This document shows positions 1-7,122 of a stretch of DNA of 11,963 nucleotides, one piece after another. Source of the stretch: Bacteroidales bacterium (GTDB lineage: Bacteria > Bacteroidota > Bacteroidia > Bacteroidales > UBA12077); the NCBI GenBank assembly GCA_030156305.1, contig JASGMZ010000072.1, positions 1 through 11,963 on the forward strand, in the 5' to 3' direction. Numbering within the stretch: the first letter of the stretch is position 1; each line of letters begins with the position of its first letter. The position numbers were made by a program, and so were the translations under genes. The notes under the pieces were generated by a model. It saw nothing but the letters and a program-made list of their open reading frames with translations. It ran no database searches and was not told the DNA's origin.

Positions 1-16
1 TACTTTGTGCATTAAC

Positions 17-62
17 TTTGTGATACGTTGTGAAACTCGTAAAAGACATGCGGATTTTAGGT
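17..62. repeat. Copy 1 of dispersed direct repeat
   Basis: Positions 27-62 are identical over 36 nt to 7152-7187, in the same orientation. Ten further bases (17-26) match 7123-7132. Between those two blocks copy 2 has 19 extra bases that copy 1 lacks. Similarity stops on both sides (upstream of 17 and after 62). No transposase or integrase lies nearby. This could be a dispersed repeat family member or a fragment of an old gene; its function is unknown. Confidence 0.85.
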
Positions 63-155
63 ATATCTATAATTTATTAACGCTGTGGATGCTTACATGG
101 TTTATTCATTTAAAATAAAAATATCAATAACTTTGTTTATAATTTTTGCAAGAAA

Positions 156-188
156 ACAAAATTTTTGTAACAACAATGTAATTTACAT
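156..188. repeat. Two adjacent 13-nt palindromes
   Basis: Positions 156-168 (ACAAAA-T-TTTTGT) and 176-188 (ATGTAA-T-TTACAT) are perfect palindromes, each centred on a T, with centres 20 bp apart. They lie downstream of the minus-strand permease gene. They could be binding sites or simply chance in very AT-rich DNA. No gene start is visible next to them. The rest of 63-226 shows nothing I can name. Confidence 0.4.
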
Positions 189-226
189 AGAGCCACACTA
201 TTTAAGTCTTTAATAATCAGATGTCT

Positions 227-2596
227 TTACTCATACTTTAATATATCAACAGGATTCTTTTTTGCTGCTCGTATCAGGAAATAACCGACAATGAGGTAAG
301 TAAGGGTAAAAAGAATTATAAATGCAACAATAAATGGTTGGATAGAAATTTCCTTTCGATAAGGAAAATCTAACAACCACCTGTTCATTATATAATATGA
401 AATCGGAGAAGCAATAATAAATGCTATTAATAAATTATAGGAAAAGGGCTTTGATAATAATGTCAATATATTTACAGATTTTGCTCCAAACGTTTTCCGT
501 ATAGCAATAGATTTAAGTTTATTCAATATCGAAATTGATGTCAATGCCAAAATCCCCATCAGAGATATTGCTACAATAATCAAGGCAGAAATTCTATAAA
601 TTTTAGATGTCCTTTCTTCCTGAATATACAATGAATTTAAAATATCAGTATATGGAATTATGTTACCCGAAAATGAGGGATCTACGGTATGTATTATTCC
701 CCTTATTTTATCGCTGATTTCTTGTGTAATTAACTGATTTGTTTTTATAACAATATATTTCGCTTGCATTGAACCACTGTGTATCATCAATGGATCAATG
801 GTGTTATGAAGAGATTCAAAATTAAAATTTTTTAATACTCCTATTATTTTCTTTTCTCCATATCCAATATTTATTTTTTCCCCAATGGGATTTTTAATAT
901 CTAATTGTTTTAAGGCCTCTTCATTGATTAAAATATTTTCATTCTTCTTTAATAATTGAGAGATGTTAGAAGGGGCTGTAATAAATGGGAAATCAAAAAT
1001 ATCAATAATGTTTCCATCAGCCCTGATTTCCTGTACCAGGATACCGGCTTCATTTAATTTACTGGTTACCTTTTGCACACTCAAATCAACCCCGGGTATA
1101 TGCTGGCTATATGAAACATCTGTAATCCAATTCATTTCTTTCATTTTCTCATAAAGGAAATTTTTACTGTTTCTCATATTTTCTGTAAGGCCGTCTACTA
1201 CTATTATATTGTTAGTATTGAATCCTAAATCTTTGTTCTTCATTAATTGAATTTGGGAATTGGTAATAATCAGGTTTATTAAAATAATTGCAGAAAATGT
1301 AAGTTGGAAAACTACAAATGAGCGTATTACCTTATTTCTAATTTTGGGGTTACCCACACGCAATAATTTTACCGGGGTTAGCCTAGTTAATTTCATTGCT
1401 GAATATAAACCTGCAGGTATTCCAATTACAGCTGCCATAACAATTAATACGGGAATTTGATATAATATAGATTTTAAACTAACCGATATGGGAGAATTAA
1501 GCAGAGATGCAAATACAGGCCCAATGAAAAAGGCAATTATTATTGCTAACAAAACTGCGATTATTGTTATCATTAAAGATTCACAGATAAACAAAATTTT
1601 TATTTCATTCCTGTTTGCTCCCAAGATACTCCTAATGGCTATTTCTTTACTCCTATAATGTGATTTTATCAAAAATATACTTGAATAATTAATGGCAGAA
1701 ACGGTTAGGATAATAAAAATCAAAATAAGATTAATATAAACAAACTTTTTATTCCCATTGTTGCCTAGTTCATGCAACATATTACTGTTTAAGTGTATTT
1801 TAGCCATTTCCTGTAAGCCAATATTTACATCCATTCCGTCAACTCCCATATCACTAAAAAAAGCAGATAATACATTTTTACCGCACTCAACAATCTTTTT
1901 TTCAATATCCTGGTCAATAGGTTTGGTTAACTTAATATAATTATAAAAAGAAAGTCCCTGCTGAGCAATAAAATTGTTGTCTGGCCTATCTACAGAACTC
2001 ATACTTATCAATAAATTAAATGTAAAATGCGATAACTCAGGTACTTTGTCGCACACAGCACCAATAGTAAAGGCTTTATCATCAATTAGAATGGTATTAT
2101 TTACAACATCTGCAGTGCCAAACAATTTTACTGCTAATTCTTCAGTAAAAATTACCATATTAGGTTGATCGATTATTTTTTCAATATCTGTTGAATGCAC
2201 GTTAAAATCAAAAACATTAAAAAAGGAGGTGTCAATATATAATACATCTTTTATAGGATAAAGCTTGTTTTCTACAACAATATTTTTTTCATCCTCTTTG
2301 AAAAATGCAGTCCCATATTTTACCTCAGGAATTCTGGATGCAAGTTCTTTTGCCAAAGTTCCACCAGATACCGGATACTCAACTATTTCATTGTTGTTGC
2401 CTGGCATTTTACTACATACTCTAAATATTTTTTCATAATCAGTATGAAACTTATCGTAATTAAGTTCATTATAAACATACTTTGATAAAACTATAAATAC
2501 TGCTAATGCAAGGCTAAAGCCGGCTACTTTTATTATTGTAATAACCGGCATTTTAAGGAGATTTCGCAGACTTAGCTTAAAATAATGCTTTATCAT
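227..2596 (-). CDS. FtsX/MacB-type ABC transporter permease
   Basis: A 789-residue inner-membrane protein of the large permease class common in Bacteroidota, with MacB-like periplasmic core and FtsX domains. Membrane segments are visible near residues 19-40, 286-310, 335-360, 380-400, 427-447, 668-692, 716-737 and 753-777. The long stretches 45-285 and 450-665 between them should be periplasmic. The FtsX coupling motif occurs twice: KEIAIRSILGA at 317-327 and KSIAIRKTFGAK at about 695-706. The start MIKHYFKLSLRN and the end NPVDILKYE are typical of the family, so the protein looks complete. These proteins couple ATP hydrolysis by a partner ATPase to movement of peptides, lipoproteins or drugs across the envelope; the substrate here cannot be read. 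No ATPase gene is in view on either side, so it is an orphan within this window. An ATPase to the left of position 1 remains possible. Confidence 0.9.
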   Translation of the reverse strand: MIKHYFKLSLRNLLKMPVITIIKVAGFSLALAVFIVLSKYVYNELNYDKFHTDYEKIFRVCSKMPGNNNEIVEYPVSGGTLAKELASRIPEVKYGTAFFKEDEKNIVVENKLYPIKDVLYIDTSFFNVFDFNVHSTDIEKIIDQPNMVIFTEELAVKLFGTADVVNNTILIDDKAFTIGAVCDKVPELSHFTFNLLISMSSVDRPDNNFIAQQGLSFYNYIKLTKPIDQDIEKKIVECGKNVLSAFFSDMGVDGMDVNIGLQEMAKIHLNSNMLHELGNNGNKKFVYINLILIFIILTVSAINYSSIFLIKSHYRSKEIAIRSILGANRNEIKILFICESLMITIIAVLLAIIIAFFIGPVFASLLNSPISVSLKSILYQIPVLIVMAAVIGIPAGLYSAMKLTRLTPVKLLRVGNPKIRNKVIRSFVVFQLTFSAIILINLIITNSQIQLMKNKDLGFNTNNIIVVDGLTENMRNSKNFLYEKMKEMNWITDVSYSQHIPGVDLSVQKVTSKLNEAGILVQEIRADGNIIDIFDFPFITAPSNISQLLKKNENILINEEALKQLDIKNPIGEKINIGYGEKKIIGVLKNFNFESLHNTIDPLMIHSGSMQAKYIVIKTNQLITQEISDKIRGIIHTVDPSFSGNIIPYTDILNSLYIQEERTSKIYRISALIIVAISLMGILALTSISILNKLKSIAIRKTFGAKSVNILTLLSKPFSYNLLIAFIIASPISYYIMNRWLLDFPYRKEISIQPFIVAFIILFTLTYLIVGYFLIRAAKKNPVDILKYE

Positions 2597-3310
2597 AATT
2601 TATTATATTAACCCTATTTTAATACATTATTTATTTACTATCTATTATGCTGATATTTAAGAACAATGTAATTAATATGTTTAGTAGATTTTCTTAAAAA
2701 TCAAATAGAGAATCTAAATTATAACATATTTAAAAAAAACAAAATAGTGTATTTTAAACCTAAAAAAGAAATGCCATCTTTTGTCACTCTCATTGTATTA
2801 ACGTATAGTGGGTTTCATGCCCTTATGTCAGATGAATTTTTTTATAAATAATACTAATTTATATTAATTCTAAATAAAACTATTTTCAAATTTGTTTATT
2901 GCATTATTATTTTATCCTTCACCATGATAATTAAATCAAACATCAACCAAAAGAACCGTAGGTTCGGAATTATGGTAAAATTGTGAGAGCCATTAGTTTG
3001 GCATTATAAATGTTTTTTTTTCTATGATTATTTTATTATCACCCGTACACATGTATCCATTTTAACCACCATAATTTTGTCCTAGGGCTTGCAAGCATTT
3101 CAACGATAAAGGCAAGGAACAAACAAAAAAGGATTAAAGGAATCACATATTCAATTTTTGTTAACCCATTTATATGAATGGGATAGATTATGTCCTTGAA
3201 AAAAGAATATTAAGTTCAAATGCAAAGAAATCTCCCACAAACACACAATCATAAATCATTAATCCGTGTTCTTAAATCATTTAACAAACATCCAAAGAAC
3301 AAATTCGGGT
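2597..3310. other. 714-bp AT-rich intergenic region
   Basis: No convincing gene is present. Small structures seen are a stem-loop at 2953-2965 (GAACC-GTA-GGTTC) and a stem-loop at 3165-3182 (CCCATT-TATATG-AATGGG). On the minus strand a frame open from 3209 to the stop at 3039-3041 encodes a hydrophobic stretch (see the separate entry). The region must also hold the promoter of the permease gene, upstream of 2596 on the minus strand, but I find no exact TAnnTTTG box close to that start. It may be a decayed gene region. Confidence 0.6.
3039..3209 (-). pseudogene. Possible membrane-peptide remnant, no good start
   Basis: This minus-strand frame is open for 56 codons, bounded upstream by a stop at 3210-3212 and ending with TGA at 3039-3041. 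It has no ATG at its beginning; the only early alternative is a GTG giving about 37 residues. The translation contains one clear membrane-like run, VIPLILFCLFLAFIVEML, followed by a basic and aromatic stretch (SPRTKLWWLKW). That pattern resembles a true membrane segment with a cytoplasmic flank, so it may be a remnant of a membrane-protein gene or a very small membrane protein. A chance open frame is quite possible at this base composition. I do not assign a function. Confidence 0.2.
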
Positions 3311-4111
3311 TTAACCAATCAGCAGTTCTACTTCATACCCATTGTGTCTGCGGACATTAAAAACCAACCCACCTTCAAAAATCAGATACTGTCCTTTTAT
3401 ACCTGTCAGTTTCCCTTTAATTTCCGGTTCATTATCAAAATTCACCGAATTTACTTTGGCAGGAAAATCATCCACCGGATATTCAATAAAGGTAATTTCA
3501 TTATCATCTAAAAAATAGTGGACATACTCTTTATAAACAGAATCTTTTGCCCTCCTTTTTTCTTGTAAAAGATCAATTTCCTTATCGATCTTATTGCTTA
3601 ACATATTCCTCCAATTGGTTTTGTCGGCAAAATGTTTTTTTAAATCCACCTCTAACAAACCCGCAGTATATCGATTGGGTGTTTTAGCAATTTTTATGGC
3701 ATAGCTGGCTCCCTGATCGATCCAACGGGTTGGAATTTGTGTATGCCTTGTCACACCCACTTTTAAACCACTCGAAACCGCGAGATAAACATAATGATCC
3801 TGCAAACAATGTGTTTTCGACCACTCCATATCACGCGAAATGCCTTCTTGCGCGCTGCATAACTCCGGTTTTAAAATACAATCATCGGTTTCGGGCGCTG
3901 TGCGATAACAAGGATAACAATACCCTTGATGAAACGATTTTTTGGTTAACCGTCCGCAACGAATACAATGGATTTCACCTAAAAAGCGCAATGTAATATC
4001 CTTATTCAGTAAATCATTCATGCATATTACCTCATCCCCTAACGTTAAAAAATAATTTACCGGAGTATTTAATTCCGTTTTCATTTTCAATAAAGTTCCC
4101 TGTTTTTTCAT
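3311..4111 (-). CDS. DUF2797 family protein
   Basis: A 266-residue soluble protein recognised as DUF2797 from its conserved blocks. The N-terminal part holds a probable zinc site, C49-x2-C52 and C65-x2-C68, inside a segment reading CIRC...GYCYPC. The middle holds HCLQDHYVYLA (101-111), GLKVGVTR (115-122), PTRWIDQGAS (127-136) and a TPNRY block near 144-148, all typical of this family. Its biochemical role is not established as far as I know; the GLKVGVTR...RWIDQGA pattern has a GIY-YIG-like look, but I do not claim nuclease activity. The ATG at 4111 gives the usual family N-terminus; a second ATG at residue 10 is possible. It is divergent from the PspC operon, with 172 bp between the two starts. 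A candidate promoter box on its strand lies at 4129-4136. Confidence 0.85.
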   Translation of the reverse strand: MKKQGTLLKMKTELNTPVNYFLTLGDEVICMNDLLNKDITLRFLGEIHCIRCGRLTKKSFHQGYCYPCYRTAPETDDCILKPELCSAQEGISRDMEWSKTHCLQDHYVYLAVSSGLKVGVTRHTQIPTRWIDQGASYAIKIAKTPNRYTAGLLEVDLKKHFADKTNWRNMLSNKIDKEIDLLQEKRRAKDSVYKEYVHYFLDDNEITFIEYPVDDFPAKVNSVNFDNEPEIKGKLTGIKGQYLIFEGGLVFNVRRHNGYEVELLIG

Positions 4112-4128
4112 AAATGCAAATTTTACAT

Positions 4129-4136
4129 CAAAAGTA
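4129..4136 (-). promoter_or_regulatory. Candidate -7 box for the DUF2797 gene
   Basis: Read on the minus strand this is TACTTTTG, an exact match to the Bacteroidota -7 consensus TAnnTTTG, 17 bp upstream of the DUF2797 ATG. No clear TTG element is found about 20 bp further upstream, and the implied leader is only about ten bases, so the call is tentative. Confidence 0.35.
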
Positions 4137-4194
4137 ATAAAAATTTTTATTACTGATTTATAGCTAATTACGGTTGAATATTTAAAAAAATAAA

Positions 4195-4213
4195 TACTAT
4201 GTATTGCATAGTA
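4195..4213. promoter_or_regulatory. Candidate PadR operator, site A
   Basis: A perfect dyad, TACTATG-TATTG-CATAGTA, whose 5-nt centre contains the TTG (4204-4206) of the PspC operon promoter. A protein bound here would block the -33 element. A related sequence (site B) lies 51 bp downstream. The binding protein is inferred to be the PadR-type regulator encoded within the same operon, since PadR proteins commonly control their own promoters through dyads. No binding data are implied. Confidence 0.5.
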
Positions 4214-4235
4214 CTGATATTTTTATATATCTTTG
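4204..4235 (+). promoter_or_regulatory. Promoter of pspC-padR-pspC operon
   Basis: TTG at 4204-4206 and TATCTTTG at 4228-4235 match the Bacteroidota primary-sigma consensus, with 21 bp between them. Transcription should start near 4241, giving a leader of about 40 nt before the ATG at 4284. Site A overlaps the -33 element and site B lies within the predicted leader, so the promoter looks built for repression. Confidence 0.7.
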
Positions 4236-4250
4236 CATTATAGTTTTATT

Positions 4251-4269
4251 TGTAATGTATAGTACTATA
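4251..4269. promoter_or_regulatory. Candidate PadR operator, site B
   Basis: Positions 4251-4266 match 4200-4215 (in site A) at 14 of 16 bases in the same orientation. The segment 4258-4269 (TATAGTACTATA) is itself a perfect 12-bp palindrome. It sits just downstream of the predicted transcription start and about 15 bp before the first ATG. The 51-bp offset from site A is close to five helical turns, so both sites would face roughly the same side of the DNA. Confidence 0.45.
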
Positions 4270-4283
4270 AAAATTAAAAAATA

Positions 4284-4886
4284 ATGAAAACAACGATTAC
4301 GGTTAATTTGGGAGGTTTAGTATTTCATATCGACAATGATGCTTATAAAATGTTAAACACCTATTTAATAGCCATCGAGAAACAATTTAACAGCGAAGCG
4401 GAACGTAAAGATATTATGGCCGATATTGAAACACGCATTGCTGAACTTTTTACCGAAATGTTAGGTAAAAAAAGAGATGTAATCAGGAAAGAAGAGGTAT
4501 TAAAGGTGATTGAAATAGTAGGCCAACCGGAAGATTTTATGGAAGAAGAAACATCACCCCCCGGGACATCTCGAAAAAAAAGCACCACCTACCAGGCCAC
4601 CAAAAAATTGTACCGCGATCCTGACAACCGGGTACTTGGAGGAGTATGTGGAGGATTAGGCGCCTATTTCAATATTGACCCTCTTGTATTTCGGATCCTC
4701 TTTATTTTGATTTTTTTCGGCATGGGCTCAGGACTAATCATCTACATTATACTGTGGATTGTCATTCCGGAAGCACATACAACAGCCCAAAAACTGGAAA
4801 TGCGTGGTGAACCCATTACCATTGAAAATATTAAAAAAGCAGTTCGCGAAGAATTTGAAAATGTACGCAAAAACATGAAATTCTGA
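4284..4886 (+). CDS. PspC domain membrane protein (short paralog)
   Basis: A 200-residue protein. Residues 1-90 form a soluble domain beginning MKTTITVNLGGLVFHIDNDA. This is followed by a linker and a PspC domain at about 108-165 (KLYRDPDNRVLGGVCGGLGAYFNIDP, then one strongly hydrophobic segment at 136-162, written here as two overlapping parts: residues 109-127 hold the YRDPDNR-LGGVCGGL signature). The C-terminal tail (165-200) is charged and probably cytoplasmic. PspC domains are named for the phage-shock protein that senses inner-membrane stress in proteobacteria; in Bacteroidota their exact role is less clear. It is first in the operon, 44 bp before padR, and is a clear paralog of the third gene: about 30 of the first 56 residues are identical, and the PspC part is more similar still. 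Start choice is secure because the paralog has the same N-terminus. Confidence 0.9.
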   Translation: MKTTITVNLGGLVFHIDNDAYKMLNTYLIAIEKQFNSEAERKDIMADIETRIAELFTEMLGKKRDVIRKEEVLKVIEIVGQPEDFMEEETSPPGTSRKKSTTYQATKKLYRDPDNRVLGGVCGGLGAYFNIDPLVFRILFILIFFGMGSGLIIYIILWIVIPEAHTTAQKLEMRGEPITIENIKKAVREEFENVRKNMKF

Positions 4887-4930
4887 TGTTTTCATTCATC
4901 ATGAAAAATATTTAACTAAACCTTGAAACA

Positions 4931-5257
4931 ATGAATCTCGAAAATACCAAAGCTCAAATGAAAAAAGGCGTATTAGAATTTTGTATTCTTTCTATCCTGT
5001 CGAAACAGGATTATTACGCCTCCGATATCATCAAAGCGTTAAAAGAAGCTAAAATGATTGTGGTTGAAGGAACATTATATCCCCTGCTTACCCGGCAAAA
5101 AAATGCCGGTTTATTAAGCTATCGCTGGGAAGAATCGACCCAGGGACCCCCACGAAAATATTACACGCTAACCGATAAGGGGAAAACCTATTTAGAAGAG
5201 TTGAAAAAATCGTGGAAGGAACTCGTTGAAGCAGTAAACTCAATTAATAATCAATAA
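4931..5257 (+). CDS. PadR family transcriptional regulator
   Basis: A 108-residue winged-helix DNA-binding protein. The signature is complete: KKGVLEFCILSILS (11-24, helix 1), YYASDIIKALKEA (28-40), the recognition region EGTLYPLLTRQKNAGLLSY (46-64), the wing GPPRKYYTLTDKGK (72-85) and a short C-terminal helix that in this family mediates dimerisation. It has no added ligand domain, so it belongs to the short PadR type. It lies between two paralogous PspC genes (44 bp after the first, 16 bp before the second), which implies one transcript. By analogy with other PadR regulators it probably represses its own operon, and the dyads at 4195-4213 and 4251-4269 are the obvious candidate operators. 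The inducing signal is unknown. Confidence 0.93.
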   Translation: MNLENTKAQMKKGVLEFCILSILSKQDYYASDIIKALKEAKMIVVEGTLYPLLTRQKNAGLLSYRWEESTQGPPRKYYTLTDKGKTYLEELKKSWKELVEAVNSINNQ

Positions 5258-5273
5258 AAACCGATAAAAGATT

Positions 5274-6848
5274 ATGAAAAAAACAGTTAAAATAAATATC
5301 GGCGGAGTAATTTTTCATTTAGATGAAGACGCATATCAAATCCTTCAGCAATATTTAACAGCCATTAACACTCACTTTTCCTCAAGCGACGAAGGCAAGG
5401 AAATTATTGCCGACATTGAAAACCGAATTGCTGAGATTTTACAAAGTAAAACATCGGAACAAAAACAAGTAATAACCCAAAAAGATATTGAAGAGATTAT
5501 CGAAATCATGGGCCGTCCAGAAGATATTGCCGACGATGCGGGCGAAGAACATGAAGAACACTACAAAGCATCCAAAAGGCTTTATCGCGATCCGGATAAC
5601 CGTATTCTGGGAGGTGTTTGTTCCGGCATAGCCACCTACCTGAATATCAACCCAATTATTATCCGGTTATTATTTTTGATTTTAATCTTTGCGTATGGCG
5701 TTATTGGAATTATATATATTGTGCTATGGGCATTGTTGCCGGCCGCTCACACTACAGCCCAAAAAATAAAAATGCGCGGAAAAAGTTTTAAAATATCCGA
5801 TATCGAAAAAAATGTGCGTAATGAATACGACAATGTGAAAGATAATCTTAAGAACATTAAAAATACGCAAGATTATAATCGTACACGTAGCTTTTTTAAT
5901 GGCTTGTTTTCTGCCCTTGCCGTTTTCTTTAAGTTTGTTTTTAAACTTTTTGCTGTGGTGCTGGGCTTAGCAATGATTATTACCGGAGTAGGATTCCTCA
6001 TTGGGCTAACAGGAACGCTTATTATTGGAGAACCCTTTATGCCCTGGAGCCATAATTTTGTGGATAACCAACTAATTATTTCCGACATAATCTATTCATT
6101 TACCGATCCAAATACCGCATGGATTTTAGCCATAAGTGCTATTCTAATTGTTTTCATTCCTCTAGTTGCCCTTGTCTATGGGGGATTTAAACTTTTACTG
6201 GGCATCCGGCCCAACGATAAAGCTTTTGCTGCGGTAGGTTTTACTGCATGGATTATTAGTATCATCATATTGTTCGTATTGGGAGGAATGCAAATCAGAA
6301 ACCTTGCTCTTTCTGTTAAAGATAAAGAAAACATAATTATTGAGGAGCCTGCCAATAAAACGTTGTATCTAAAGGCTAAAGAAGGCTTTCCGGTAATCAA
6401 ATCAACCTTTTATATTTTCGATAGCGAATTTATGGTAATGCATGATAAGAATGACGAAAAACAGGTATATGCTTATCCTGAAATAAATATTGTGCAGAGC
6501 CATTCGGATCAGTTCGAAATTGAAATTTGTAAAGAAGGACGTGGCAAAAACCGAATAAAAGCATTGGAAAATATCGAGAAAATAAGTTACCAATGCACAC
6601 AGCAAGACTCCATTATATGGTTTGATCCGGTTTACTCGTTGCGTGACGAAAACCGGTGGGCCTTTCCGGAAGTAGATATTACCCTTCGGGTACCCGAAGG
6701 GTATATTCTTTATCTTGATAAAAGTTTAGAAGAGCAACTGGATTATGTTACGAAAAAAGATAATTACCGTACCGAAGAGATGGTAAATAACTATTGGATG
6801 ATGACCGATGATGGGCTGGCTAAATACCTGTCAGAAAAAGAAAAATAA
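5274..6848 (+). CDS. PspC domain membrane protein (long paralog)
   Basis: A 524-residue protein. Residues 1-90 match the N-terminal domain of the first operon gene (INIGGVIFHLDEDAYQIL; RPED near 81-84). The PspC domain spans about 101-158, with LYRDPDNRILGGVCSGIATY at 103-122 and a membrane segment at about 129-155. Three further hydrophobic segments follow near 222-251, 282-305 and 320-341. The last ~180 residues contain alternating short polar and hydrophobic stretches, look beta-rich, and should lie on one side of the membrane; I do not recognise this part with certainty. The protein is thus the short paralog plus extra membrane segments and a C-terminal sensor-like domain. It is last in the operon, 16 bp after padR and ten bases before a strong hairpin. 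A role in envelope stress sensing together with PadR is inference from context. Confidence 0.88.
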   Translation: MKKTVKINIGGVIFHLDEDAYQILQQYLTAINTHFSSSDEGKEIIADIENRIAEILQSKTSEQKQVITQKDIEEIIEIMGRPEDIADDAGEEHEEHYKASKRLYRDPDNRILGGVCSGIATYLNINPIIIRLLFLILIFAYGVIGIIYIVLWALLPAAHTTAQKIKMRGKSFKISDIEKNVRNEYDNVKDNLKNIKNTQDYNRTRSFFNGLFSALAVFFKFVFKLFAVVLGLAMIITGVGFLIGLTGTLIIGEPFMPWSHNFVDNQLIISDIIYSFTDPNTAWILAISAILIVFIPLVALVYGGFKLLLGIRPNDKAFAAVGFTAWIISIIILFVLGGMQIRNLALSVKDKENIIIEEPANKTLYLKAKEGFPVIKSTFYIFDSEFMVMHDKNDEKQVYAYPEINIVQSHSDQFEIEICKEGRGKNRIKALENIEKISYQCTQQDSIIWFDPVYSLRDENRWAFPEVDITLRVPEGYILYLDKSLEEQLDYVTKKDNYRTEEMVNNYWMMTDDGLAKYLSEKEK

Positions 6849-6857
6849 AATAGTTAG

Positions 6858-6884
6858 ACGTGGCACGGCTTATTCGTGCCACGT
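6858..6884 (+). terminator. Hairpin terminator of the pspC-padR operon
   Basis: ACGTGGCACG pairs perfectly with CGTGCCACGT around a 7-nt loop, giving a GC-rich 10-bp stem ten bases after the stop of the long PspC gene. Only three T residues follow, so it may end transcripts weakly or serve mainly as a 3' stabilising hairpin. Confidence 0.65.
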
Positions 6885-6929
6885 TTACACACAGGTAATG
6901 TTTCTTTTTTAAAAAATCTAAAAAAAATA

Positions 6930-6959
6930 TTTGCAAACAATTTTTTTTTTATAAATTTG
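6930..6959 (+). promoter_or_regulatory. Promoter of tRNA-Gln
   Basis: TTTG at 6930-6933 and TAAATTTG at 6952-6959 match the Bacteroidota consensus with 18 bp between them. The start would fall near 6966, a few bases before the mature tRNA 5' end at 6974. Confidence 0.7.
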
Positions 6960-6973
6960 CACACTCAATCACT

Positions 6974-7046
6974 TGTCCGATGGTGTAATTGGCAACACGT
7001 TTGGTTTTGGTCCAAAAGAGTCCAGGTTCGAGCCCTGGTCGGACAG
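6974..7046 (+). tRNA. tRNA-Gln (anticodon TTG)
   Basis: A full cloverleaf can be drawn. The acceptor is TGTCCGA/TCGGACA (6974-6980 with 7039-7045) and the D arm is GTGT/ACAC. The anticodon arm is TTTGG/CCAAA with loop TTTTGGT, placing TTG at positions 34-36. The T arm is CCAGG/CCTGG with loop TTCGAGC. The weak U1-A72 pair and discriminator G73 (7046) are identity features of bacterial tRNA-Gln. CCA is not encoded: the next bases are CAA. It stands alone, with its own promoter and terminator, and decodes CAA (and CAG by wobble). Confidence 0.95.
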
Positions 7047-7050
7047 CAAG

Positions 7051-7080
7051 AATCCTGACATTTATCGTCAGGATTTTTTT
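7051..7080 (+). terminator. Rho-independent terminator of tRNA-Gln
   Basis: A 9-bp stem AATCCTGAC/GTCAGGATT with a 7-nt loop is followed at once by a T run (seven consecutive T in all), four bases after the tRNA end. Confidence 0.9.
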
Positions 7081-7122
7081 GTATGTCGGGCATGGTAATA
7101 GTCTGGTGAGGTGAAAGGCAGA

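Noticed and set aside
963..2168. Several plus-strand open frames of 60-66 codons
   Set aside because: All lie opposite the permease coding sequence, which has a full set of family features; they are antisense shadows.
2953..2965. GAACC-GTA-GGTTC stem-loop as a member of a dispersed repeat family
   Set aside because: It reminded me of repeats found between genes in this phylum, but only one copy is in the window and the stem is just 5 bp, so it stays a minor structure within the intergenic entry.
3039..3209. N-terminal remnant of a sterol-desaturase-like protein
   Set aside because: The membrane segment is loosely similar to the start of that family, but the match rests on hydrophobicity only; no histidine motif is present.
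3266..3511. Plus-strand 81-codon open frame
   Set aside because: It overlaps the conserved C-terminal half of the DUF2797 gene on the other strand and its translation is low-complexity text without family features.
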